From Opisthorchis felineus (Eukaryota; Platyhelminthes; Trematoda; Opisthorchiida; Opisthorchiidae), in contig SJOL01007141.1 in NCBI GenBank assembly GCA_004794785.1, forward strand, positions 132,480-196,479: a DNA stretch of 64,000 nt, in the 5' to 3' direction. The notes under the pieces are model-generated. The model ran no database searches. It saw only the letters and a list, made by a program, of their open reading frames with translations, and was not told the origin of the DNA. Every line of letters starts with the position of its first letter. The first letter of the stretch is position 1. The position numbers were made by a program, and so were the translations under genes. Positions 36,611 to 48,385 of this stretch are shown here, piece after piece.

Positions 36611-37134
36611 TAGGGTTCTACTGTAGTGAAGTAGACTATAGAAATCGATAATGTTTGTCCTTCCGAATGATACTTCCAAATTCCGAGTACTTGCTGCCAT
36701 CTACGTCTGTCTAGTTTAAATAGAACTGAGCAAAAAAGCGGCCTAGCGGAGAAAGACCAATAGCTATGTACGGTTCTTTGAAACATATCCTTCAAGAGGT
36801 GGGACAATCGAAACTTCTGCGTGGTCGGTTGGAGCGAGTATAGCCTGTAGGATATTGTTAAGTAATTTGTTTTGGTGTTGTGCGTGACATACGAATGCCT
36901 ACTCGACATCGTCATTCTCTGATTTGAGTAGGCGTGATGTATTTCGAGAACATTCCCAGTTTAGTAATCTCCACACTCAAAAGACTGGACCATACGGCTG
37001 AACATATGGTTAGCCTGATTACAAACTCACAGATTCCATGGCTTGCATAGTTTTGTATTTCAGCTAAATGCCGATCACTTAAACCAAAACCAAAACGCCC
37101 AGTTTACCTCATGTGCTCTATGCGACAAGAAATT
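36611..37134. other. Unique sequence, no gene recognised
   Basis: Short frames only. Confidence 0.4.
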
Positions 37135-37281
37135 CGTGTTCATATCACTCTCGTTTGGACAGTCGTTTTCTTGTCCTGGAGCAGTTGTTCCGCTGAGGTC
37201 ACAGCAACAAGGAATCTCTGAACTCGAGTTTTGTTCTTATTAGAGCTCATCAGCAAAGCATATCCTTGACCATGTCGGAGT
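37135..37281 (-). mobile_element. Hammerhead-bearing SINE family C, unit 1 (inverted)
   Basis: On the minus strand AAGGATATGCTTTGCTGATGAG, then CTCTAATAAGAACAAAAC (core 37253-37228). Stem II is weakened to G-C-T-C / G-A-A-C and G12 is mutated. The tail GTCCAAACGAGAGTG matches units 3 and 4. It stands head to head with unit 2. Confidence 0.65.
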
Positions 37282-37440
37282 TCGAACAGCGGGAGCGCTC
37301 TCCTTGCACGTCAGATGTCCGGAGATCAAACCCCGGCTCGGTGAAGGATATGCACTGCTGATGGGTTCCATTAAGAACAAAAGCTCGATTTCCTCTTTTT
37401 GGTGTAAACTTAGCGGGATAATTGCCTAGAGACAAGATGA
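37282..37440 (+). mobile_element. Hammerhead-bearing SINE family C, unit 2
   Basis: tRNA-like B box region TCCGGAGATCAAACCCCGGC (37319), then AAGGATATGCACTG and the core CTGATGG GTTC-CATTAA-GAAC AAAA (37358-37379). Stem II is GTTC/GAAC here against GCTC/GAGC in unit 4: both arms changed while pairing is kept. The arrangement B box then hammerhead is that of SM-alpha SINEs (known). The GAAA start is mutated, so self-cleavage is doubtful. Confidence 0.7.
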
Positions 37441-37655
37441 GGACTGTTCATACCAGAATGATGTGACAGTGAACTCTGCCAATCTACAACTAAACAGAAA
37501 CTCTCCTTCAGATATGTGGAGTTCAAACTTCGGCACGATCAAGGATATGCACTGCTGATGAGCGAAACGCGAGTCCACTTCATCCCTCCTTCGGTGTGGA
37601 CTCGCCAGACTAATTGCGATATGACACCAGGAGGATTGTTCAAACGAGAGCGGTG
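37441..37655 (+). mobile_element. Hammerhead-bearing SINE family C, unit 3
   Basis: GGAGTTCAAACTTCGGCACG (B box side), AAGGATATGCACTG, then the collapsed core CTGATGAGCGAAAC (37555-37568) with stem II reduced to one G-C pair. Stem III is a perfect 10-bp pair, GCGAGTCCAC (37569-37578) with GTGGACTCGC (37596-37605). The tail is GGAGGATTGTTCAAACGAGAG. The unit lies directly behind unit 2, cores 197 bp apart. Confidence 0.75.
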
Positions 37656-38394
37656 AAAACTCGAAAATAATAAGTACTAGTCTTATTGCGGGAGGACAAA
37701 AGGTCAGTATGAAAATTTCAGCTAGGATCCCCTGAAACTGATGGACTGAGAGCGCGCTCTTCCGCTGTTCAAGGTAGTCTTTGGTTTTTTCGTAGTAAAC
37801 CATGTAAACCGCAAATAAGTCAGCTTTTTCAGCACGGCGTTTGATGTGCTATGTTTAGAAACACACAAACGAGCCACACAAAGGTGGGTGCAGTCAAAGT
37901 GAATTCGACAGTTACATGGAGGGATACGCACAAGTGCATTATATTTTATTTGCCGGAGTTGGCAGCAAAACCGGTGTAATTCAGTCGTTCTAGAATGATG
38001 ATGACTAATCCGGAAAATGGAGCCTTTTGGGAGTATTCATAGCCTGTTTGGTTACAAATGATTTTGCCTCACTTAGCATACGCACAGAAAACTATGGAGA
38101 GTCCGACTGCTTAAGAATTTTCCATGACATTCTTAGGATCCTAAAATAAACCCTGGTGACTACCAACTGAGTTCGGCGACCATCTTAACATTGAACGTGA
38201 GCAATCGACTTCGATTACACTGGATGAGTTCCATTCAGAGTAAAATATGTAGGACATTTATTTCGAAATGCCTACTAATTCCAATTTGTCAGTAATTTTG
38301 AGTAAACTCTCTCCCTTGTTGATTTTGTGTAAGAAAAAACACCTCAGCTAGAAGGTGGATTGAAGCTGCCCTAGTTTTTTTTATCAAAAGCTGG
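37656..38394. other. Unique sequence, no gene recognised
   Basis: Short frames only. Confidence 0.4.
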
Positions 38395-38642
38395 GGGAAC
38401 TCATTCTGTTGAAGTTATAAACCGGATTGGGTTGAAAGAAAGCGCACAGTATAGGGGACTAACAGCAATTGTAAGAACGTAGTATCCATTTAGGTCTTCT
38501 GCTGTTGAAGCTAAATATGTACGCAATTTTTGAAACGCGGCCTGCGACCAGGTTGAATGCAACCAGGCAGGGATCCGAACTCGAATAGCTGAAACGGATG
38601 TTCGCAATGTTAATCACTGGGTTACCTGGGTCTTTAGTAATA
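38395..38642 (-). mobile_element. tRNA-like SINE family D, copy 1
   Basis: On the minus strand CCCAGGTAACCCAGTGATTA (A-box-like), ACATTGCGAACATCCG, GAGTTCGGATCCC (B-box-like), then GGTTGCATTCAACCTGG. It matches 42870-43000 on the plus strand over about 110 bases. The extent of the 3' part is uncertain. Confidence 0.6.
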
Positions 38643-40310
38643 AGCAAGATAGTTGAATTTAAATTAAATCAGAACAACATTCTACTATTCACTGCATCAG
38701 AGGTAGACGAATTTTTCTGGTATCAACGACTAATCCATTTCACCTGCGTCTAAACTAATAATTTCTTTCGGGATCTGGGTCGAGTTCAAGCCAATTCCGA
38801 TGGCGCGGCAAGCAGAGCCGTTGAATACGGGGCCCACGTTTTTGAACTCATCTTCTGCCGGTCCAGTTGGCGATCACGGAAGGGTTTCATTTTGCTGAAC
38901 TCGATCAGGTGACGGATACGGCTTGCGCGATAAACCAATGTTTTTGGTTCATATTATCTAAGTTACAGAATGCGGAACTTTCGTTTCGATGGAGAACATC
39001 CATTGACAATGGTGGAATATTTGTACCAGATCAAAGTTCTTTGCACGATTATTCCTGGTTACTTTATACGTTGATTAGTCTACTGCTTCTTTACGTGATG
39101 CGGGTCCCATAATTTCGCATGAATCAAATGATTTTACTAGGAATTCGGCCGAAAATAGTTCGATGCACCACTGTGCGAAAAAGAAGTGCACGGCCATGGA
39201 TGAAAAATGGCCACTACATTTCCTAGGAATCAAAGCACATTTTTATGAATGAAGCTCATCAAACGCGCAGGTCTTCTGTACCTAATTTTAAGTTATTATC
39301 TAACGTTAATACTCAGCCTAGGTGCAATTCTTGGTCATCGAGCGCATGGTGCGGGGGAGGGCCGATTGAAATTGTCAACCAAGAGGTTATGTGACATATC
39401 TACATCACCGGTTGAGTTCCAGGAAACACGAAAACCCTTCCAGGATTTTTTCCTCTCGTCCATATTGGATAATATTCAATATTCCACCATTTATGGATTT
39501 AAAGACTCCTTTGTTTTACATCAATGTTAAGTGGAGCAGTGTATATGGACTTAAAAACCTAACATACTGAAATATCCAGTATTTTCTAGATGGTTATAAT
39601 TCCTTGCTCCTGTAGACAAAACTATAGGAAAATGCTTTTCCCAAGTTTAAACTCCAGGAACATTTCTGTTTGGATCGTCTAGATGAATGAAGAGAGTTTG
39701 ACAAGCTTATGACTTTGGCCTTTTGAATATCAGCCCAAGTTGCCCGTGCAACTTTTCCTTCGACCGATTCTTTAGCTTATAAGTAGTATAGGTATAACTT
39801 CGCCACATTCGTGAGGTCGATAATGGTTCTTTTTATTGTCCATGTTAACGCTGGCTAAAGTAAGACCGGTTGAAAGATAATGCTGTTTAGAGTCACAGTG
39901 TTGAACCTAATTCTTCATCTTATGTATGTACAAATTTTCACCTGTATGAAATTACGTGTAATTTTATTGGTTTGAATTTTCTATCCTGTGGACAGATGGC
40001 GGTTTTCGACAGTCGATAAGTAGGTTTTGGTCTACTAGTCAGAGAAACGGTTAGTAACATAATCACTTTTATAGAGTCTTGGGTACCACCAGCGCTACCC
40101 TATAGTAGGGGGGCTCGGGATTTTTCATCTCTCAACCCAACGCACTTGTTAAGGTATAAACGGACACGATCAACCGCTGTATGCGTCGCGCGAACGAGTG
40201 CACAAATCCCCAGCCATGACGCGAACCCAGCCATGAAGGAAGAAGACCGGACCTTTGGAGGGAGCTTTCACTACCTCGATCAAAGGCATGGTACAGCGGG
40301 AGCAACTCGA
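38643..40310. other. Unique sequence, no gene recognised
   Basis: A 93-codon plus frame (39249-39530) has a hydrophobic start but no recognised family and no splice support. Confidence 0.35.
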
Positions 40311-40327
40311 ATATATATATATATATN

Positions 40328-40368
<41 letters not shown>
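40311..40368. repeat. (AT)n microsatellite containing an N
   Basis: AT run of about 58 bases with one undetermined base at 40327, where the phase also shifts (ATN ATA). The length and phase here are not reliable. Confidence 0.95.
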
Positions 40369-40369
<1 letters not shown>

Positions 40370-40564
40370 TAGGTGACCTTCGAGAACGATAATTGCGTTA
40401 ACACATACAAGGTGCAAATAGCCGGTAAAAGAGAACCGCGGTCTTTTGAAAAAAATGTACAAGATGGCAGAACGTGGAGCGAAAAATCGAAATTCAAATT
40501 TTCGGAAAATAACTTGACAATGGTTCAACATTTAAATGTTTTTTTTTGGATAGCGTTATTTTCC

Positions 40565-41640
40565 AACACTTTCCTCTGAAGAAAAGTCAATAACGGGGCT
40601 TTTCGGTTCAATTTGGAAAGAAGTCGTTCTACGTTTTCTCTGGCTGCGTCCCGTCAGGCGCGATTGGCCGTAGTTCAAAGGTGTCCAGAGGAAAGTCAAG
40701 TGGTAGGTTGCAATAGCATACTGGTGGTTCCGAAAGGAAGCGTGGACTGATTTGATTCGTGTGTTGCATCCACGTGTCTTGGCCAACAGAAACGTCAAAC
40801 ATTACTCTCTCGCGCTCTCACAATACTTGGTCTTGGATCAAACGGTAGTGCCTTGGCCGACAGTTTCGCACAAAGACATGTGTAGTCACCTCCAACCGGA
40901 CCCCTTTAGTCTTCACTGTGGACTGGCAACTAGCTGTCAGCATTGGGTCCAAAATTCCCGGTCCGTGAGAGGTTCATCAGGCGATTTTCGGTCTTCTCAA
41001 GAGTCATTCGGAGTGGTCTGGTAGATCAGTAGAAAACTCTGGAGAACTTTGGCAGATGTTCCATTCCCTCGAGATTTTACCGGCGTCTGCTGGAGTGTAT
41101 CGACAAAACAATCTGCCTGACCGTTTGACTGCGGGTGTTCCCTTGGCAGACGGATGCGCGTGAATGCATTTCTCTGACAGAACTCTTGAAAGCAAATCGA
41201 AGTGTGATTCGTTATCTGACTCTGGCAGGCCATGCTGGTTGAAGATCTGAGACAGATTTCGTAGGATCTTGGTTGTTGTTGACGGGACAACAAGCACGAC
41301 TTCTGGCCATTTCAAAAAAGCTTCCAAGAAGACGAAGTAGGTTTCTTTGTCAACAGGGCCAGCGTAATCATCATGCTCCTGAGACCAGGGTCGTTCGGGT
41401 CGGGGCCAAACAGCAGGCTTCCGGTGTGGAGGATTCTTTGTAACTTGTTGACAGTGCCAATAGCCTCTGACCAAGTCCGAGATATCGCGACTAGTAGGCA
41501 AAACTTCAGGCCATTACTTTCATCCGGTTAATCACAGGATGCCCCGAATAAAACTGCTTTAAGACCAAAAGACGAATAGAATGTGGCCTGCCGGAGACTT
41601 TAGCGTCGGGTCATGAATCACTGTTCACTTCTAGTCGATT
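40565..41640 (-). pseudogene. Ty3/gypsy retrotransposon pol relic 2 (integrase and C-terminus)
   Basis: Minus strand. LKQFYSGHPVINRMKVMA near 41570 is the H-H part of the integrase zinc finger. After a frame change, YWHCQQVTKNPP (41450) supplies the C-x2-C side only in part. PWSQEHDDYAGPVDKETYF (41390-41330) is the start of the DDE core, WPEVVLVVPSTTT follows, ESDNESHF (41205) is the altered second aspartate region, and FLLIYQTTPNDS ends this part at 41010. The C-terminal region continues in broken frames to 40565 (FLWTPLNYGQ, IDFSSEESVGK). Same orientation as the relic at 1-1260, but its N-terminal and core residues differ clearly, so it is another family or subfamily. No RT or LTR identified. 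Confidence 0.82.
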
Positions 41641-42869
41641 CTAAGAGTTCCATCGGGGAAATGTGATCACTCTTAACTGATGAAGTAGATGATGAAGTTA
41701 ATGTCATCTTGAATGACGTTATAACGAAGAGGGAATAGGCCTAAAAACTGATAAATAGCCATCGGTCATCATATCAACCAGTAAACCAAGTATTGATAGT
41801 TCAATATAATTTTTGTACGGGCATTTGGTAAACAGCGGAACTGAAGATGCATGAGTGTTTGATTGAAGGCAGGAATGAGCAGCTGTGTGGATTTATGCTT
41901 TTCAAAAGAAATTTTTAAACTGGAAGAACGTGAGTGCTCCAGCTGGACAGGAAACATAAAAAGTATTAACAATACAACGGGCACCAGGACAAATTCAGGA
42001 AGTTAACGAACTGGCACTACGTTACCAAGGCAACCATATTTCAAAGATGAGACTTGCCATCAGGCTTTTCCAGCCAGTTTTTTCGACTTTTCACGTTTTT
42101 ATACGCTACAAATTTTGAAGACAGCTGAACCCAAGAATTGAGGATAATGGGAAAAACTAATCGGCTGGTCCCTGCAGGCATGGAATTATCCCTCTTACAT
42201 TGTATATTCTGTACGTAGATGGAAGTACGTATCGTTTATGAAAATCACCAGGCGGATGGGTCAGCAGTACTGCGAAAGGTTTCAAACGAATCCATTATCG
42301 GCTTGAGCAACATTGCTGGGCTAACGGATTCCATGAACTCGCTGAAAACAAATTAATTAATGGTTGAAGACGTTATGAAAGGTATCACCTAAAAAAACGT
42401 CTGTGAAACAGCTTTAGACAGCAAATAAATTCGGTGTTGCTATATGGCCGGAAAATTGACAGTGGCTAGCAGTAACTCGAGAAGGACAGAAAGCTGAAAA
42501 TGCCGAGGACAAAGTGTATAAACTGACACAGACAAGAATGACAGTAAATTTCCTCTTTTTATCTCATTCAGCAGACTCTAAACTAATTCCTTTTGAGTAC
42601 AGTATTGCTCTAAAAATATTCACGGAATATAACCCCCTTTAAACAGGCCATTGTTATGTCTCCCGTGTCATCAGAATTCGCTTGATCTCGACTCACATCC
42701 AAGAATATATCATTACCTAGAACGCATTCAAACAAATTAAATGAACCAGTCGCTTCCAAGAGGGGAATGCTTAGTTCCATCAGGTGCATTCAGCCATATC
42801 TGATGCAGTAAAGACTCGGATGCTGTTCCGATTTTATTTTATATTCCTCTGCTCACTGCCTAATTACTA
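41641..42869. other. Unique sequence, no gene recognised
   Basis: May hold upstream gypsy pol remnants on the minus strand, but none could be read. Confidence 0.35.
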
Positions 42870-43044
42870 AGGGCCCGGGTAACCCAGTGGTTAATATCGC
42901 GAACATTCCTTTCAAACATTCATGTTCGGATCTCTTCATGGTCGCATTCAGCTTGGGCAACAGCTCCGAAAATCGTTATCGATGTACCGTAGATGATGAG
43001 TTTCACCTTTTACCACTGGAACTGATGAGTAATAATGATGATCA
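42870..43044 (+). mobile_element. tRNA-like SINE family D, copy 2
   Basis: GGGTAACCCAGTGGTTAATA (A-box-like), TCGCGAACATTCC, ATGTTCGGATCTC (B-box-like), GTCGCATTCAGCTTGGGC. It matches the minus-strand copy at 38.5 kb and lies 3'-to-3' against family A copy 7. Confidence 0.62.
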
Positions 43045-43206
43045 TTCAGCTGTAATCTCCGTGCATAAATGCCACGCTACCTGGCGAAAGCATGAGGGAT
43101 GAAATACTGCTAGGTTGCCAAGTCTAGGTAGAAGCAGTCGGTGGGTTCGAACCAGTGACCTTCTGGTCAGTAATTTCGCCCCTTGATCAATTAGTTATCT
43201 CGAGCC
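43045..43206 (-). mobile_element. Family A SINE, copy 7 (diverged)
   Basis: TTCAGCTGTAATCTCC, CTAGGTTGCCAAGTCTAGG, GGTGGGTTCGAACCAGTGACC (B box) and AATTAGTTATCTCGAGCCC (eroded A box). More diverged than the other full copies. Confidence 0.75.
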
Positions 43207-45393
43207 CAGTGGTGAGCGTCATACTTTCGCTGCCTACCGCCCTCTCTAAGAGTTCTTCGGACAAGGTCGACTTCAGGTTTTGAAAGTGTTTCTTCTGCTA
43301 ACTAGCCCTCATTCGTGCGGTACGCTGAGGGGTTTTTATAACTGGGATGTGCGTAGTATATCAGGCGTTACCTGGTGCGGAAGCGTTTGCTTCTTAGTTT
43401 TATTTAGCCAGATGTTTGTTACTTTTACGGAATTTCTCGTCTATTGAATTGGTCAGAAAGTTATATTGTTTGTCTCTTCTGGGGTGTGTCTAACCGAGAA
43501 AAAAAGAGTTTCACCAGTACATCTGTTAGATTTGATATTAAAAAGGCTCGAATGTGGCAAGAATGTGAAAACAGTATTCGCTAAACAGGCTACTGTGGCA
43601 TCCAAATGACCGGGTATCACGATAAAAATAGTCTGGTGTCTACTTATGGCCACGAAGTTTGCCCTAGGCAATTTTTTCACACGTATGCTCGTGTCCAAGT
43701 GCACAAGTTAGCATGAAACTTCCCGTTTCCAGGAAAATTCTGTAAGTTTCGAAGCTGCAAAGCGCATTTTTCAAGCCAACTCTAAGGTGGAATGCAGTAC
43801 AATCCTGTCCCGAATTCCGACTCTACAATGATCAGTTGCATTATCTGCTGTTTTATGCGGTTGCTTTCTGATTCTGTGCGAGTAACCCACAAAACAAGGT
43901 GAAAATAGTATGCTACGACGAGTACGAAAGATGCTAAGTTTACGAGTTTCTGTCTTTCTTTCTTACTCAGCGAAAATCGAATGGAAAATAAAACGTGGGG
44001 TGGGCGCTTGGACAAAATCTATATTAATCTTCAGTAGCTGCCAAGTTTTACGTGTCGTCTCTTCTGAGCAGTCCTCATGCTGTCCAATGGTGGATTTCCC
44101 GGTTGCTAATGCCATTGGAAACAATTCAAACAGGGCCCAAAATTTCCTGTTCAACAGAGGGTTTGTCCGCTAAGGATACATTCAAGAACCTACCACGTTT
44201 TCGTCTGGTTCTAAAACGATCTCAGGTGTCTGATAATTTGATGTTCAGTTTTGATTGATAGATTAGATTGAGTAGACTTCCAACCCACGACAATTGTTTA
44301 CAACGGAGTGGTTCTGTGGACGTTTTCTTTCAAAAGTCGAGCTGAGCTAATTTAATCATCGACTTGTCAGGGTACAAATATTTTGGAAATCACTATTTTA
44401 TATGACAAAACGCTCCTTTAGAAGGTATGTGCCGTTTTTTTGGCGAAATGTTTTGTGCGAGTTTCTTGATGGGGCCGAAAGATATAAATTTGGCATCATC
44501 CACCGAGACGAGTGTTGTTCTCCGTGCCTCGTTCAGGATGGTGTGAACCGCGAAGTAGACAACGTATGAATTGGTAAAAGGTTGTGAAAGAGATTATGAA
44601 GATTTTGAGCGTTGTTGGTGTGGTACGCCGTTCAGGATGGGGAGGTACTGTATGAAATGACGGTTGATCGATTCAGTGGCGCTCACGCTGTCAAGTTCTA
44701 TCCAGATTGTCTCATTAAGACCTTGGAGGTGAGGACACATTAGAATGCTCACGATAGGACAGCTCCAGGTTCCCTCACTCATCCACTCTCTCCACTTCTT
44801 TTTACTATAAGTCCTTGGTATAACTAGATAAACTTTGTGATTGTACGGCATTGAAACTACGGTGTTGTTACTGTACAGTGATGGTATGGAAGGCAAATCA
44901 TAGCGATCATCTTTATGATGCGTGGGAAGCAAGCTTACTTAGTGCACACATAGACTCCGAACATAGGACCTAACTTACCACAAAACACAAGTAATCTATT
45001 CCGAAAAGAAAATTCCTTGAGTCGCACGCGTCGTTCTCCAAGAAGTCGTCAGCTTTTCAGCGCCAGTTTGATATGACAAGAGTGTTGCTATTAAAGGGTG
45101 ACGGGCACCATCTATTCAATCTGTCAATGAGATGCCGGCAGCTGATCTGATATGCGACCTACCCACTATCCCGAATGCTATGATGTCTGACCATTCCCAA
45201 TATCCCTGGAGTGTTTCCTTCCCAACGTAGACGCAGTGATTGTTGATTACGTACGAGTTAAGCAGGCCTAGCACGATACAGTTAGACTAAAATTATTTAT
45301 GCCTTTTGAAGAGCTGGCAAACACTTATGGTCATAGTGTTGCTGTTTCCCAACTTTGTAAACCGTAGTATCATACTTAAATTTAGATTGCTCA
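43207..45393. other. Unique sequence, no gene recognised
   Basis: Frames up to 112 codons (44932-44594, minus) with no recognised motif. Confidence 0.35.
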
Positions 45394-45816
45394 TCACGAT
45401 AATCGCTGGGCTATAAAACTCGTTCTGGGCAAATGTTTTTGACCAATAAAGCGTTTCGGTATGTTAGATTTGTGACTGCATAACACATCGCTCTTGTGAA
45501 TGCAGGCACTTGAATTAGTAAGCTTCGTTGTACTTCGTCGACGGTGCGTCCAAATCCGAGTCGCTCGGTTTCGGACGTTGCAGATGTTGCTGAGCTCATC
45601 GAACAAAGCAAAGACTATCAAACCATTTGTTCTGGTCAGCCTGTTCGGTCCGCTTCTTCTCATTCGACTAGGTAATCAGACACTTGTATTTTTGGTTATT
45701 TTTGGTTACTTTGAATTGGCCGCTAAATTCGCGATTTGTGTTGCACCGTCGTTTGATTTTTTTTCATTTTTTGATTAGTTCATATGATACCCTTCCGTCT
45801 CATTCCGTTTGTTATA
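45394..45816. other. Overlapping open frames of unknown nature
   Basis: Both strands are open around 45411-45663. On the plus strand GTGAATGCAG/GCACTTG ... CGACTAG/GTAATC gives splice-like borders for a block of about 168 bases. No product recognised and strand undecided. Confidence 0.2.
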
Positions 45817-46443
45817 CTAATTTATTCGTTCGATATCTGGCTGGTTGTATAACCCGATGGTTTTGAACTTGTCTGTTAAGTTTGGCCAGGAAAAAGCGCA
45901 TAGATAGTTTGACGGTTTCGGATCCCCATGAGCGCTTAGAGGAATATCAAACGAAGGATGCTTGCTTGAGAACATTAGGACGATAACTGAGCGAGAATAA
46001 CCACTGAAAGGTGGCACAGCGATAAAGCCAATAGCTAGATTCACCAGCAAGAACAAGGTTATTCTTGAAAACGAACGATGAAGACTGAATGGGAACCACA
46101 AAACTGGAAACAATTGTAGCGATGAATAGACAAAAAATCTCTCCTGCTGACTAGTGTCCAAGCTTGTGAGTTGTTTAATGGAGGTCGATAGTTGGTACAC
46201 TTTATAGAAATGCGCATTTTCGCAGACCTTCGTGGACTGGAATGCTATCGGATCGACAACTGGGACTACTGCGTAATGTGAATACCATATTCTCATACAT
46301 ACTGCAAACTTATGTGCAGATGTTGTGATACCTTGATAGATTTCTGCCCCTGGCTGTATTAGGATGCACTTAACACCTGCGTATTTACATGCAGTCATTC
46401 CCGGTTTACGCGGACCTGAATGTGGTGCTTTACGCAAGGACAA
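45817..46443 (-). CDS. Long open frame of unknown function (208 codons)
   Basis: The longest uninterrupted frame in the window. The frame opens at a TTG (46443) and the first ATG is codon 15 (46401), giving about 194 residues. Residues 110-175 are hydrophobic, with two membrane-like stretches (SLQLFPVLWFPFSLHRSF and RITLFLLVNLAIGFIAVPPF). The N-terminal half is neutral to basic with several cysteines (ACKYAGVKC, FAVCMR, KVCENAH). No family recognised and no splice or promoter support. It ends about 30 bases short of the composite SINE at 46474. It could be a coding exon, part of an unknown element, or chance in a stop-poor stretch. Confidence 0.25.
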   Translation of the reverse strand: MSLRKAPHSGPRKPGMTACKYAGVKCILIQPGAEIYQGITTSAHKFAVCMRIWYSHYAVVPVVDPIAFQSTKVCENAHFYKVYQLSTSIKQLTSLDTSQQERFFVYSSLQLFPVLWFPFSLHRSFSRITLFLLVNLAIGFIAVPPFSGYSRSVIVLMFSSKHPSFDIPLSAHGDPKPSNYLCAFSWPNLTDKFKTIGLYNQPDIERIN

Positions 46444-46473
46444 CAGCGTGAATCCAAGGAAATCAGATCGGTC

Positions 46474-47387
46474 GTCACGAAGAGACTGGACCTTACCGTG
46501 GTGTAGCGGTTTGCGTACCCCAGAGACCCACTGAGCTATACTAGCGGTGTCCCCGCGACACCCACAGAGTCTCTCATACCAGGTTGGTCAATGGTTAGAG
46601 GTCTGACGAACACAGTCTTCTGGTCCTCCAGGTTGGGGGCTGGAACATGTGGCGACTTGTTCCGTGGAAATGGTAACGCATTTGCATTTCCTGCCAAACA
46701 CCGCTGCCTTGCGGTCAGGCTTTTGAGTCAAAGGCTTTGGTTGATGACCCTAATCGTCCTTTTGTCTATGTGTGGGCGCCCTGACAGTATCTCAGCTCAC
46801 GTACAACCATGAAATTTACAACTAACAATACTCTCATGCCACATCAGCCGGTTGGTGCTGGCGAATCCGCAACTAGACAATTAGAAAGCGAGGTTTCGGT
46901 TGTGCAACGGATACTTCCATTGAAGAATGTGTGTAGGAACTGCGTTAGATAAGCCATGTATTGCGTATGCCTAACCATCGTTTGCCGAATAGAGTGCAGT
47001 ATTCCATGCCCAATTCAGAGTGGTGGAAGCAGAGAGGTAGCCAACCCTTAACCTTGCAGAGGGGTATGAAGGAGATTACGAAACGCTTGGGTGCTGTCGG
47101 TGCTACTCGCCTTCCAGGATGGGGACCGCGTGATCCTCACTGAGCCTGGTTGAAGACGCTGCAAGATATGGCTGCCAACCGATGTCAGTGGCGATCTTTT
47201 TGTCAGTTTCTATCCAGATTACCTGAATTAGTGTCTGGAGGTGTAGGCACCTTGGAATGATTGTAGTAAGTTAGCACTAAGTCCCTCCCCCATCCACCCT
47301 TATTCTTTTCTTCACAATAAGGCTTTCAAATAAATCATGGCTGCAGGGCAATGAAGCATCGATGTTGAACACTGATATCATGCTGTC

Positions 47388-47431
<44 letters not shown>
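46474..47431 (+). mobile_element. Composite SINE E, copy 2: tRNA-like head fused to LINE L1 C-terminus
   Basis: The head 46474-46840 matches copy 1 (2025-2393). Instead of the short tail, about 500 bases of LINE L1 C-terminal code follow: CWRIRN-like residues at 46860, VLRMPNHRLPNRVQYSMPN (46960-47012), LTLQRGMKEITKRLGAVGAT (47053-47110), RLPGWGPRDPH to 47143, then MAANRCQWRS and FLSRLPEL in a shifted frame. The LINE 3' end GTTGAACACTGATATCATGC and a (GAT)14 run close it. It is a chimera that preserves both the SINE head and a longer LINE tail. Confidence 0.8.
47388..47431 (+). repeat. (GAT)n tail
   Basis: About 14 GAT units forming the 3' terminus of the LINE/SINE insertion. A short triplet tail instead of poly-A is typical of RTE-like elements. 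Confidence 0.95.
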
Positions 47432-47721
47432 GATCAGTCGACGAAAATGCAATCGCCCGTCAGAGCACATCAGCTGACCTTAGTATAATTATATGAGCGC
47501 TGGCATTACTTGAAACGCAATTTGGCACCGTCGGCCTTTTAAAGCTACAGTCCTGCTGCTTCTTGGGGTTGACAATTAGTGCGCCAGCAAGACGCCAACG
47601 AATAACCCGGTGGTATTCCAATAACTATATATTTAGTGATATCTTTACTATTTTTAATTATTTTCAATTATTCAGGCACTAAAATGGCCGATATGTAAGT
47701 TATTCTCAACTATCGATGGTT

Positions 47722-48385
47722 ATGCTAAAGCGTCATCACCATCCCCCGACAGCACAACATCAGTGTTCAATACCGGGGCTTCGCTGCCGTACCAGCATGA
47801 TTTTTATGAGACTTGTGAATAACAGAATGATGTGGGTGGGAAAGGGACTTAGTGCTAGCCTACCACAATCATTCCGATGTGTCTGCACCTTCAGACACTC
47901 TTCGCACACTCTGGTTGATAGAAACTGAAAAATGATAACGCCATTGACATCGATTAGCAGGTTTACCTTGCAATGTCTCCAACCAGGAACAGTGGGGATC
48001 TCGCGCACTCCATCCTGGTAGGCGAGTCGCGCTGACAACGCCCAGAATTTTCGTAATCTCTTTCATATCCATTTGCCAGGTCAACAGGTTAACTGCCCCT
48101 GTACGTAGGCCAGTCTGAACCGGGAACGGAAGTCAATATTCTTCGACAAGCGCTAATTCGGCGTGCGTCACACATGGCCTAACCATGGCAGCTTTCTACG
48201 CCGGACACTTTCTTCGATTAAAGCTTCTGTTGCGCAACCAGACACTCGTTCTTGTGACCGTGCCGCTGCAGATTCGCCTACACCAAACCACATGAGCTAT
48301 GAGTCTGGGACAACGGTTGTCCAATGCCTGAAGACATCTGAGTACCGCTGGTCGCAGCTGTCAGAACCATATTACTCACACACCT
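47722..48385 (-). pseudogene. RTE-like LINE family L1, 3' fragment
   Basis: Minus strand: VFRHWTTVVPDS near 48330, SGCATEALIEESVRRRKLPW then LGHV (48260-48170), LTWQMDMKEITKILGVVSAT (48090-48030), RLPGWSARDPHCSW (48027-47985), KPANRCQWR, then the 3' end GTATTGAACACTGATG (47778-47763) and GATGGTGATGACG. 5'-truncated and frameshifted. It faces copy 46474-47431 tail to tail, 290 bp apart. Confidence 0.8.

Noticed and set aside
40146..40531. Open frames rich in YIYI on both strands
   Set aside because: Produced by the (AT)n run; also crosses an undetermined base.
41660..41695. CTGATGAAGTAGATGATGAAG as a hammerhead
   Set aside because: No stem II and no GAAA at the required place.
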